This document shows positions 20,830-28,966 of a DNA stretch of 64,000 nt, one piece after another. The stretch lies in NCBI GenBank assembly GCA_902578385.1, contig CACHCR010000002.1, forward strand, positions 79,997 to 143,996, read 5' to 3'. The position numbers and the translations under genes were made by a program. The stretch comes from an uncultured Fidelibacterota bacterium (GTDB lineage Bacteria; Fidelibacterota; Marinisomatia; Marinisomatales; Marinisomataceae). Position 1 is the first letter of the stretch, and every line of letters starts with the position of its first letter. The notes under the pieces were generated by a model. It was not told the DNA's origin. It did not search any database and worked only from the letters and a program-made list of their open reading frames with translations.

Positions 20830-21525
20830 ATGTCAGATAAAAAAAATATAAAATTAGTGATTATTGAAGATGACAAAGATATTCGCGAATTACTTTCATA
20901 TAATATTTCAAGTTTAGGCTACCAAGTGCATTCATTTTCAAATGGAGAATCTGGACTAAAGTATCTTAGAAATAATAAGTCCAATTTGGTTCTTTTAGAT
21001 TTAATGCTTCCAGGTATTAATGGATACGATATTTGTAGAATTATCAAAAGTGACCCCAAATTAAAAAATCTTTTGATAATAATGCTTACAGCTAAAGGAA
21101 GTGAAGCTGACATTGTAAAAGGTTTGGAATTGGGAGCAGATGATTACATAGTTAAACCATTTTCTGGTTCAGTTCTTTCTGCTAGAATTGCTGCTGTTTT
21201 GAGAAGAGTCAAAAAAACAGATTCAAAAATTTTAAACTTTGGTAGCTTAAAAATAGATATTGGTAAACATCAAGTCAGTGTAAATAATTCTATAATAGAT
21301 TTAACATTTAGTGAGTTTGAAATTTTAAGTATGCTTGCCCAAAATCCTGGTTTGGTGTATACCAGATCTCAAATAATTGACTCTATTAGAGGAGATAATT
21401 ATCCTGCTACTGATAGAACAATTGATTTTCAAATTGTAGGATTAAGAAAAAAATTATCTACTGCAAAAAAATATATTAAAACTATTAGGGGTATAGGATA
21501 TAAGTTTAATGATGAAAAAGATTAA
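20830..21525 (+). CDS. phoB: OmpR/PhoB-family response regulator, probable PhoB
   Basis: DNA-binding response regulator. Receiver domain (about residues 8-120) has acidic pocket EDD (13-15), phospho-acceptor Asp57, Thr87 and Lys109. The C-terminal winged helix (about 135-231) ends KTIRGIGYKFN. Paired by overlap with a histidine kinase. The PhoB call rests on context (phoU and a Pit transporter downstream, Pho-box-like repeats nearby). In the recognition helix the HIRRLRK stretch of E. coli PhoB reads QIVGLRK here, so DNA contacts should differ. ATG 20830 is only 5 bases after tRNA-Asn; no Shine-Dalgarno sequence is possible in a processed transcript. Confidence 0.8.
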   Translation: MSDKKNIKLVIIEDDKDIRELLSYNISSLGYQVHSFSNGESGLKYLRNNKSNLVLLDLMLPGINGYDICRIIKSDPKLKNLLIIMLTAKGSEADIVKGLELGADDYIVKPFSGSVLSARIAAVLRRVKKTDSKILNFGSLKIDIGKHQVSVNNSIIDLTFSEFEILSMLAQNPGLVYTRSQIIDSIRGDNYPATDRTIDFQIVGLRKKLSTAKKYIKTIRGIGYKFNDEKD

Positions 21526-22549
21526 TACTTCGATTAATGATTTAAAGTCAGTTCTTGATACTATACAATCGGGTGTTATTTCTATAAATAAAGATAAATT
21601 TTTAATTTTTTATAACGATAAAGCAAAAAGAATATTTTCTTTATCTGAAGCATTCATTGGAAAACCAATATCAGGTATTGTTAGAAATCCCAAAATATTA
21701 AACTTCATTGAGCAATCAATGAAAGCTATTGAAAATCAAAATGAAATTAAAACCTTTGAAGAAGACTTTTTTATTGATGCTTCTCAATCCTTTGATGCAA
21801 AAGTAACTTTTTTGAAAGTTGAAGCATCCGCTAAGACAAAATATTTAATTGTTTTTAATGATATATCATCTATCACACAAGCACAGAACTCACAAAGAGA
21901 GTTTGTTGAAAATGTATCTCATGAACTTAGAACTCCAATCACTTCTATTTTAGCAGCGACTGAAACTATTCCTACAGAAACCCCATTTAGAGATATAATA
22001 ATTAGACAATCTTTGAGAATGAATGAAATAATTGATGATTTGTTGCAGCTTTCTATGCTAGAAAACAATTCTGATTTTAATATTCATAAAGAAGAGATTA
22101 GTCTGAGCGATTTAATTTTATTTTCGGTTGAATCTGTAAAACACCTCGCGGATAAAAAAAATATAGATATTGAACAGCCTAAAGATTTTAATTGTTGCAA
22201 TTTAAAGGTTGATATAAGCCTTATTCAAAATGCATTATCCAATATTTTAAAAAATGCAATTATGTATTCAAATCAAAATAGCAAAATCAATATTATTTTG
22301 TCCAGTCAAAAAGATTCATGCATTATTGAAATAATTGATAATGGAAAAGGCATAAAAAAAGAAAATATTAAGAATATATTTAATAGATTTTTTAGAGAAG
22401 AGTCCTCAAGAAGTAGAGATTATGGAGGTTTAGGCTTGGGATTACCAATTGTAAAAAAAATTCTGAATCTACACAATGGAGATATCACCATACATAGTGA
22501 GATAGACAAAGGAACTTCTGTAAAAATATTTTTACCCATTCAAATGTAA
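21512..22549 (+). CDS. phoR: Soluble sensor histidine kinase, PhoR-like
   Basis: Partner kinase of the response regulator. N-terminal PAS domain (about residues 10-115, SGVISINKDKFLIFYNDKAK), dimerisation/phosphoacceptor helix with His137 in FVENVSHELRTPITS, and a HATPase domain with N-box NILKNAIMYSN, DNGKGI and GLGLGLPIV. No membrane segment is visible, unlike E. coli PhoR, so sensing is probably cytoplasmic. Start is ATG 21512 (ATG 21509 also possible), overlapping phoB. Its last codons, QM-stop, form part of the first Pho-box-like repeat. Confidence 0.8.
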   Translation: MKKINTSINDLKSVLDTIQSGVISINKDKFLIFYNDKAKRIFSLSEAFIGKPISGIVRNPKILNFIEQSMKAIENQNEIKTFEEDFFIDASQSFDAKVTFLKVEASAKTKYLIVFNDISSITQAQNSQREFVENVSHELRTPITSILAATETIPTETPFRDIIIRQSLRMNEIIDDLLQLSMLENNSDFNIHKEEISLSDLILFSVESVKHLADKKNIDIEQPKDFNCCNLKVDISLIQNALSNILKNAIMYSNQNSKINIILSSQKDSCIIEIIDNGKGIKKENIKNIFNRFFREESSRSRDYGGLGLGLPIVKKILNLHNGDITIHSEIDKGTSVKIFLPIQM

Positions 22550-22574
22550 TCCTAACATAAGCTTTTTACATTTC
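22539..22574 (+). promoter_or_regulatory. Putative Pho-box-like operator/promoter of the TonB receptor gene
   Basis: Two tandem 11-base units, TTCAAATGTAA (22539-22549) and TCCTAACATAA (22550-22560), then 6 bases, then TACATTTC (22567-22574) as a -10-like element. E. coli PhoB boxes also use 11-base direct repeats, and in phoA the second unit is followed by about 6 bases before the -10. The first unit overlaps the phoR stop codon. Confidence 0.55.
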
Positions 22575-22586
22575 TGCAAATTTAAA

Positions 22587-22591
22587 AGGAG
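22587..22591 (+). promoter_or_regulatory. Shine-Dalgarno AGGAG fixing a TTG start
   Basis: AGGAG ends 8 bases before TTG 22600. The only nearby ATG (22592) is followed directly by a stop, so the TonB receptor starts at TTG, where the signal peptide begins. Confidence 0.75.
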
Positions 22592-22599
22592 ATGTAAAA

Positions 22600-25455
22600 T
22601 TGAGAATACTTCAAGTATTATTTTTATCGTTAAGTTTCGTTTTTTGTCAAGATTTATCTGTTCTAACTGGTACTGTCACCGATAAGGACTCCGGAAAAGC
22701 ACTAGTCGGTGTAAATATCATTATTGAAGATTCAGATAATGGTACTGCTTCCGATTTAAATGGCTCCTATACAATTTTTATTCAACCTGGTGAAGTTGTA
22801 TTAAATGTTTCTTATATAGGTTATAAGTCAGAAAGATTCTCAATAGGTCTAATCGAAGGACAAAATAATTTTAATATTGCTTTATCAATAAATGCCGTAC
22901 AGTTATCTGGGGTTGAGGTGACTGGTCAAGCAGTCGATGGTAGCGATATAAGCATGATGATTGACAGAAAAGAATCATCTAATGTTGAAGATGCAATTAG
23001 TTTAGAAAGAATGTCTAAAGCGGGGGATTCTAATGCAGCAGACGCTTTTAGAAGAGTGACTGGAGTTTCTGTAGTTGATAATATTGTTGCTGTAAGAGGA
23101 CTGGGTGATAGGTATACAAATACCCAATTAAATAATTCTGATTTAGCTACCCCAGAACCTGAAAAAAGAGCTGTTCCTTTAGATCTTTTTTCCATTTCAA
23201 TTATTTCTGGATTGAGTGCAAAAAAAACTTTTACTCCTGACTTACCTGGAACTTTTGCTGGAGGGGTTGTAAATATTAAAACTTTAGCATATCCAGATAG
23301 AAAAATAATGAAGCTAAAATTTGGCGCTGGTACAATATCATCAATTGATAATAGTAGATTTAGAACTTCGAATAATGGAATTAATTTCTTTGGTATAGAT
23401 GGAAATGACAATAAAATGCCTGACGTTCCAAAAGATTTTTGGTTGTCAGAGTTTAGATATCCATTAACATCTGGATCAACTAATCCACAAAACTATACTT
23501 CTTCACAATGGCGTGAATTACTATCAATAAATACAAATAAATTCAAACAAAATTATCGTTTTAAATCAAAAAGTACCAGTCCTCAGATTTCATTTGGTGT
23601 TGAAAATGGTCAAAAGTTTAATAGTTCAAATGGTAATTATGAGTATGGATACTTTATAAATTATTCCTTTGGTAATTCTTATGATTTTGAAGATGAAAAT
23701 ATTGGTAGATATTATGATAATACAACACTATCAAGATATTTAAATCTCCAAAGAGAAACATCAATTTATAATGCCAACCATGTATTAAACATGAGTACAG
23801 GTTTAAAATATTTACAAGATCACAAGTTTAAATTATCTTTTTTATTTAGTCATAAAGCTAGCGATAAATTATCTTATGCTTCTGGGGTACTTAAAAATTT
23901 AGAAGATGCAGTATCTATTCAACATTATTATAGTGAAAAATCTCTATCAAATTTGTCTCTGGAAGGGAATAGCATATTTTATTCTTCAAATCCAAGTGAA
24001 CTTGATTGGTCAATAAATTTAGGTTCTGCCTCATTGTACGAACCAGATGTTGCCTCTCATACTTACTCTAGACAAAGCACATTAAATCCTTACACCGTTG
24101 ATGTAAGCAGTACGTCACCTGGTTTAAGATTTTGGGCTGATGGAGATGATACAAATAATAGTTTAGATTTGTCTTACAAAGTTCAATTTGAAAACTTTCA
24201 ATTGAAAAGTGGACTTAGAATTCAACAAAGAGATAGAACTTTTAAGAAAAGAATTTTTTATTATACTCATTCCACCGGGACATGGCCAAACAATATTCTT
24301 GAGGTTAATGATAATGATTTTGGAAGATCATTTGACGAAGCAAACTTTTTTGATGGGAATAGTGGTTTAATTATTGTTGAAGAAGCAGCTCAGCTTGCAA
24401 GAGCTGCATACAATGCGGATGAAAAGACAAATGCAATTTTCTCAATGATTGAAAGAAAATTTGATTCTTTTGATATACCAATTACTTTTATTGGTGGTAT
24501 TAGATATGAAATGTATACATTAGACCTTAGGCCATATAATACCGTTACTGGTCAAACGTATGTTAACCCTTACAACAATCCTACACAAGAGCCAACACTT
24601 GTAGATATTGATGAAAATTATGTACTTCCTTCTATCAATTTTATTTTAGATACTTCAAAGGATTCAAAAGTACGATTTTCGTTATCTCAAACTGTTGCAA
24701 GAGCAGAATTTAGAGAATATGCACCTCTTGAATATCAGGCATTTTATGGAGATGATCAATATATTGGAGTCCCGACACTAGAGCAATCAGAAGTCACAAA
24801 TTTTGATCTAAGATACGAGGCATATCCATCCGTAGGTGAAGTATGGTCGGTTTCATTATTTGCTAAAGATATGCAAAAACCCGTTGAAGAGGTATTATTA
24901 GTAAATGTTGAAAGATCATATAGTATGTATAATAATGCAAAATCTGCAGAGATTTATGGATTAGAGTTTGATATTAGGAAGAAGATAAATTTATTTCCAT
25001 CATCAAGCGCTACCCAAATTTTAACTGCAAACGCTACACTATCATCATCAGATGTTGAGGTAAATGATTTTGTGGTTTCTCCATTTGCAGTGACTCCAAT
25101 TGAAGATCAAACTAATAGGCCATTAATGGGTCATTCAGAATTTTTAGGGAATCTTTCCTTGGATACAATTCTTAGTTCAGGATATGAAATTTCACTTTCT
25201 TATAATGGTTTTAGTGAAAGAATTATTAAAGTAGGGGATGTAACAGGACATTATTTTGAAGCACCTTTTCATTCTTTAAATTTTACTTCAAAGAAAAAAT
25301 TTGAAAATGGATTATCAGTTAGTGTTAAAGCAAAGAATCTTTTAAACAGCAATATTAAACACTATCTAAAAACTGATACTGGAAATAAGTTAGATACAAA
25401 GATGCTTGAACCAGGTATATCTATATCTTTAAGTATGACTTACGATTTTAATTAA
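22600..25455 (+). CDS. TonB-dependent outer-membrane receptor
   Basis: Gated outer-membrane importer. Signal peptide (about residues 1-17, MRILQVLFLSLSFVFC), a carboxypeptidase-like regulatory domain (about 20-100, LTGTVTDKDSGKALVGVNIII), a plug with AVRGLGDRYTNTQLNN, and a long strand-rich barrel to residue 951 with the aromatic-ending LSMTYDFN. TTG start, set by the AGGAG upstream. A Pho-box-like repeat pair lies directly upstream, and it is followed by a lipoprotein gene with its own repeats, so a phosphorus-linked ligand is a reasonable guess, but the sequence does not show the substrate. Confidence 0.88.
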   Translation: MRILQVLFLSLSFVFCQDLSVLTGTVTDKDSGKALVGVNIIIEDSDNGTASDLNGSYTIFIQPGEVVLNVSYIGYKSERFSIGLIEGQNNFNIALSINAVQLSGVEVTGQAVDGSDISMMIDRKESSNVEDAISLERMSKAGDSNAADAFRRVTGVSVVDNIVAVRGLGDRYTNTQLNNSDLATPEPEKRAVPLDLFSISIISGLSAKKTFTPDLPGTFAGGVVNIKTLAYPDRKIMKLKFGAGTISSIDNSRFRTSNNGINFFGIDGNDNKMPDVPKDFWLSEFRYPLTSGSTNPQNYTSSQWRELLSINTNKFKQNYRFKSKSTSPQISFGVENGQKFNSSNGNYEYGYFINYSFGNSYDFEDENIGRYYDNTTLSRYLNLQRETSIYNANHVLNMSTGLKYLQDHKFKLSFLFSHKASDKLSYASGVLKNLEDAVSIQHYYSEKSLSNLSLEGNSIFYSSNPSELDWSINLGSASLYEPDVASHTYSRQSTLNPYTVDVSSTSPGLRFWADGDDTNNSLDLSYKVQFENFQLKSGLRIQQRDRTFKKRIFYYTHSTGTWPNNILEVNDNDFGRSFDEANFFDGNSGLIIVEEAAQLARAAYNADEKTNAIFSMIERKFDSFDIPITFIGGIRYEMYTLDLRPYNTVTGQTYVNPYNNPTQEPTLVDIDENYVLPSINFILDTSKDSKVRFSLSQTVARAEFREYAPLEYQAFYGDDQYIGVPTLEQSEVTNFDLRYEAYPSVGEVWSVSLFAKDMQKPVEEVLLVNVERSYSMYNNAKSAEIYGLEFDIRKKINLFPSSSATQILTANATLSSSDVEVNDFVVSPFAVTPIEDQTNRPLMGHSEFLGNLSLDTILSSGYEISLSYNGFSERIIKVGDVTGHYFEAPFHSLNFTSKKKFENGLSVSVKAKNLLNSNIKHYLKTDTGNKLDTKMLEPGISISLSMTYDFN

Positions 25456-25458
25456 AAA

Positions 25459-25516
25459 TTCAAACATAATTCTAACAAACTTCAAATAGCAAACTCAATT
25501 TGTAAATCTATTTTTT
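25459..25516 (+). promoter_or_regulatory. Putative Pho-box-like operator/promoter of the beta-helix lipoprotein gene
   Basis: Direct repeats of period 11: TTCAAACATAA (25459), TTCTAACAAAC (25470), TTCAAATAGCA (25481) and a weak fourth unit to 25502. Six bases later is TATTTTTT (25509-25516). The first three units are clear by eye, and this is the longest of the three arrays in the locus. Confidence 0.6.
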
Positions 25517-25565
25517 CATAGTGGAATTTTTCCGCACATTTTAATGGTAAAAAAAGGATAAGAAA

Positions 25566-27149
25566 ATGAATAGTAAAAAAATCATATTATCGATTTTTGC
25601 AAGTGTATTTCTTTTTACATCATGTGAAGACGATTCAGAGACTGTAGATAATACTACTCTTCCTCCATCTGCACAGGCATTCAACGCTGAGCATGTGATG
25701 GGAACATTAACCTATAATTTTTCTATTTCAGATTCTCAGGCTGCATCTGTTGGTACTGGTACTGGAGTAGCATATTCATGGGATTTTAATGGTGAAGCAA
25801 CTGCTGTTGCTGCAAGTGGTTCACACACATTCTCTTCAAGAGGTTTAAAAACTGTTACATTAACAGTTACTACAACCGGTTTAGATGGTACTACAACTTT
25901 GACAGATTCATATTCAATGGATATGAATGTTGAAAGAAGTTTGTACGGAGATGTTACTTCAGATTTAGATTTAGATGGTGATTATGTACTTTCTGGCCAA
26001 CTTCAAGTCAAAGATGGTGCAACCTTAACAATTGCAGCTGGATCTAACATTTATGCATTATCAGATGATGGTAATGGAAACGCTCCTGCAATCGTAGTAT
26101 GGCAAGGTGGAATGATTGAAGCAGTAGGTACTGCTAGTGCTCCAATTATCATGACATCAATTATTGCAAGAGACGAACCAGACAGACTTCCAATTGTTGG
26201 TGGTAGAGCATGGGGTGGATTAATTGTCTGTGGTTATGCACCAATTCAAGGCGGTGGAACTAGAACCGTTGAGGGTGTTGCTTCAGTACCTTATGGAGGT
26301 ACAGATGCTGCTGATGACTCTGGAACATTAAGATATGTTTCAGTTCGTTATGGTGGTAGAGCAATTGCTCCAGATAATGAAATTAATGGTATTACATTAG
26401 CTGGTGTTGGAACTGGAACAGAAGTTAGTTACTGTGAAGTAGCTTATAACTTTGATGACGGTTTTGAAATGTTTGGTGGAACTGTTGATTTAAGATACTG
26501 TATGGTATACAAAGTTGGCGACGACGGATTTGATACAGACACCGGATACCAAGGAACAGGACAATTCCTAGTTGTAGTTAGAGGAGCAACCTCAAATAGA
26601 GGTCATGAAATGGATGGAAGAAACAGCAGCCAAGCTGCAGACGATTCATTTCCTAAATTTTCTAATGTAACAATTGTAGGAAATAACAGCGGATCTTCTG
26701 AAGATGAGTCTTTAAGATTAAGAGAAGGAACTGCTGGCCAATTCCAAAATTATATGTTAGTAAATCAGCAAAGAAGAGGCTTCCGTGCAACTAATGAAGA
26801 TGGAAATTTAGATGGAACATTTGTTGTAAATGGTTCAACTCCTCCTTCAGATGATGCTGATGGAAGATACATCTGGTTAGACCCTTTAAATGTTATGGAT
26901 GATGTACCTGAGCCTGCAACAGTTGCAGCTACTGATGGAACAGATCCGGGTGCTAGCTTTACATTTAATGTACAAGATGGTAATACTGGTGTAACAGAAG
27001 CAAACTTGCTTCCAACAACCGAGTTTACAGGATCAACTCCAACTGAAGCTAGTATGGATGCATCTGCAACATTTGTTGGTGCTTTAAAAGCTGGTTTCAA
27101 CGATGATGCTTTTGATGGCTGGACAGTATGGTCGGAAGAAAGTCAATAA
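25566..27149 (+). CDS. Surface lipoprotein with PKD domain and beta-helix, function unknown
   Basis: Lipoprotein signal with lipobox FTSC (Cys20), a PKD domain (about residues 65-125, YSWDFNG and TFSSRGLKTVTLTV), then a long glycine-rich repeat region (about 130-420) resembling a right-handed parallel beta-helix (LSGQLQVKDGATLTIAAGS; WGGLIVCGYAPI; HEMDGRNSS). 527 residues, acidic, few Lys. No enzyme motif recognised. Preceded by tandem 11-base repeats and followed by a strong terminator, so it can be expressed as its own unit under the same control as the receptor before it. It may be a surface partner of that receptor. Confidence 0.8.
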   Translation: MNSKKIILSIFASVFLFTSCEDDSETVDNTTLPPSAQAFNAEHVMGTLTYNFSISDSQAASVGTGTGVAYSWDFNGEATAVAASGSHTFSSRGLKTVTLTVTTTGLDGTTTLTDSYSMDMNVERSLYGDVTSDLDLDGDYVLSGQLQVKDGATLTIAAGSNIYALSDDGNGNAPAIVVWQGGMIEAVGTASAPIIMTSIIARDEPDRLPIVGGRAWGGLIVCGYAPIQGGGTRTVEGVASVPYGGTDAADDSGTLRYVSVRYGGRAIAPDNEINGITLAGVGTGTEVSYCEVAYNFDDGFEMFGGTVDLRYCMVYKVGDDGFDTDTGYQGTGQFLVVVRGATSNRGHEMDGRNSSQAADDSFPKFSNVTIVGNNSGSSEDESLRLREGTAGQFQNYMLVNQQRRGFRATNEDGNLDGTFVVNGSTPPSDDADGRYIWLDPLNVMDDVPEPATVAATDGTDPGASFTFNVQDGNTGVTEANLLPTTEFTGSTPTEASMDASATFVGALKAGFNDDAFDGWTVWSEESQ

Positions 27150-27202
27150 TATTAATTTAACTTATAGTAATATAACATCTCCTATTGTGAATATTACTTA
27201 GA

Positions 27203-27237
27203 AAAGAGGGAAGATTTTTCTTCCCTCTTTTTTTATT
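27203..27237 (+). terminator. Rho-independent terminator
   Basis: Perfect 11-base-pair stem, AAAGAGGGAAG (27203-27213) with CTTCCCTCTTT (27220-27230), 6-base loop, then TTTTATTT. Ends the transcript of the beta-helix lipoprotein and separates it from the phoU promoter. Confidence 0.93.
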
Positions 27238-27241
27238 TCAA

Positions 27242-27277
27242 TCCTAACATAATCCTAAATATTTTTTTGTACTTTTC
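27242..27277 (+). promoter_or_regulatory. Putative Pho-box-like operator/promoter of phoU
   Basis: TCCTAACATAA (27242-27252) and TCCTAAATATT (27253-27263), then 6 bases, then TACTTTTC (27270-27277). The first unit is identical to one upstream of the TonB receptor, where 13 bases in a row (AATCCTAACATAA) are shared. The phoU ATG is at 27292, so the leader would be very short. Confidence 0.58.
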
Positions 27278-27291
27278 CTATATTATGGAGT

Positions 27292-27945
27292 ATGAATTTG
27301 CCTGACAGAATACAAGATTTAAACTATAATTTATTAAAACTAAGCTCGTTAGTTGAAACGAATATTAAAGATGCGTTTAGTGCAATAGAAAAAAAAGATT
27401 TAGATAAATCTAAAACTGTAGTCAATGTTGATTCTAAAATAAATATGATGGAAGTCGAAATAGAAAAAGAAGTCAACGAAATTATTGAAAAATTCCATCC
27501 TACTGATTCAGATTTGCGATATTTATTAGCTGCTTTGAAAATTAATAATGAGCTTGAAAGAATAGGAGATTATGCAACCAATATAGCTAGAAATACCCAG
27601 TTTATGGTTGAAAATCCAGATTTAGAATTACCTAAAATTCTAGCACATTCAGCTGAAACTTTAACTTCAATGTTAAATGATGTTATTAATGCCTTTATTT
27701 TATCAGATGAAGCAAAAGCATTTAAAGTTATTGAAATGGATGATATTATTGATAACAATAATAGAGAGATATTTACTCTTTTTAAAGAGAAAGCCAAAAG
27801 TAATTCCGAATTCTTAAGACAATTTATTGTTTTTACGAACATTTCTCGATACGTTGAAAGAGCTGCAGATCACACAACTAATATAGCTGAGGATATTATT
27901 TTTCAAATTAATGGTAAAATAGTAAGACACGATGAAACAATTTAA
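27292..27945 (+). CDS. phoU: PhoU-family phosphate regulatory protein
   Basis: All-helical PhoU protein, which tunes phosphate transport and damps PhoR signalling. Seen: two related three-helix halves with VVNVDSKINMMEVEIEKEV, the NNELERIGDYATNIA motif in the first half and SRYVERAADHTTNIAEDIIF in the second. 217 residues, normal. Directly precedes a Pit-type transporter rather than pst genes, like the PhoU-Pit pairs of other bacteria. The AT-rich leader has no clear Shine-Dalgarno sequence. Confidence 0.9.
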   Translation: MNLPDRIQDLNYNLLKLSSLVETNIKDAFSAIEKKDLDKSKTVVNVDSKINMMEVEIEKEVNEIIEKFHPTDSDLRYLLAALKINNELERIGDYATNIARNTQFMVENPDLELPKILAHSAETLTSMLNDVINAFILSDEAKAFKVIEMDDIIDNNNREIFTLFKEKAKSNSEFLRQFIVFTNISRYVERAADHTTNIAEDIIFQINGKIVRHDETI

Positions 27946-27966
27946 ATATTTAATAATCAGCTTATA

Positions 27967-28950
27967 ATGGACTTTTTAACATTATGGTCTTTTTTAGGAT
28001 TTTTGTTTGCTGTGTATGCAGTTACTGCGAATGATAGTATTCAGACTCTAGGTACTTACATCGCATCTAACAGAGCTGACGTCAAGTGGTACTGGATGTT
28101 TGCTTATATGGGATCAATTTTTGTATTTACTATGATTCAAGGCTTTAATGCTGGAGACCCTGCTTTTGGTAGATTAACCGAATTCCCAGAAATTGAAATC
28201 ATGTGGTATCATGCATTAGCACCACTTGTTTTAGTTGTTTTAACTAGAGTAAAAATTCCTGTATCAACTACTTTCTTAGTTTTATCTGTTTTTGCTGCTA
28301 GCGTTGATGGTCTTATGGAAAAAATGCTTTTAAAAAGTTTTGTTGGATATGGAGTTTCATTTGTTTTTGCATTTGCTGCATGGTATTTCATAAGTAAATA
28401 TATTTTATATGAGGGTGAAAAAGGTAATAATAAGTACAATAATTACTGGAGAACTGCCCAATGGATTACAACTGGATGGCTTTGGTCAACTTGGCTTTCA
28501 CATGATATGGCAAACATTATGGTTTTCTTACCAAGATACTCATCAGTCCCTACATTAGGTTTTCAAATACTTGTAGTTGGAATGATGTTACTAGGATTAG
28601 CTTTTATGTTTTATGAAAGGGGTGGAAAAATACAAGAAATTGTATTAACTAAAACCAACACAAGATATGTTCGTTCTGCTACTTTAGTTGATTTAGTATA
28701 TGTATTTGTACTTTATTACTTTAAAGAAGTCAATGACCTTCCTATGAGTACTACATTTGTATTTATGGGCATGTTAGCAGGAAGGGAAATTGGTATTATC
28801 TTTGCTCAAGGCTATGGAACTCTTAGGTATACCAATAAAAACGTAAAAGCTATTTTTCCAATGCTTTATTCTGACTTTTTTAGACTTATGCTTGGCTTAG
28901 CTATTAGCGTTTCTCTTGCTTATGGAATTCAATGGTATTCCAACCTATAA
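27967..28950 (+). CDS. Inorganic phosphate transporter, Pit family (divergent)
   Basis: Low-affinity phosphate permease driven by cation gradient. Two inverted halves each contain the family signatures: TANDSIQTLGT (about residues 20-30) with PVSTTF in the first half, and SHDMANI with PMSTTFVFMG in the second. About 9-10 membrane segments. 327 residues, short for Pit (400-500), mainly from reduced central loop. Starts 21 bases after phoU. No pst genes are in the window. Confidence 0.82.
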   Translation: MDFLTLWSFLGFLFAVYAVTANDSIQTLGTYIASNRADVKWYWMFAYMGSIFVFTMIQGFNAGDPAFGRLTEFPEIEIMWYHALAPLVLVVLTRVKIPVSTTFLVLSVFAASVDGLMEKMLLKSFVGYGVSFVFAFAAWYFISKYILYEGEKGNNKYNNYWRTAQWITTGWLWSTWLSHDMANIMVFLPRYSSVPTLGFQILVVGMMLLGLAFMFYERGGKIQEIVLTKTNTRYVRSATLVDLVYVFVLYYFKEVNDLPMSTTFVFMGMLAGREIGIIFAQGYGTLRYTNKNVKAIFPMLYSDFFRLMLGLAISVSLAYGIQWYSNL

Positions 28951-28966
28951 TACTCTATTTTATCAT

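Noticed and set aside
26765..27100. Opposite-strand open frame inside the beta-helix lipoprotein gene
   Set aside because: Composition follows from the regular codons of the sense gene; no ribosome site and no recognisable protein.
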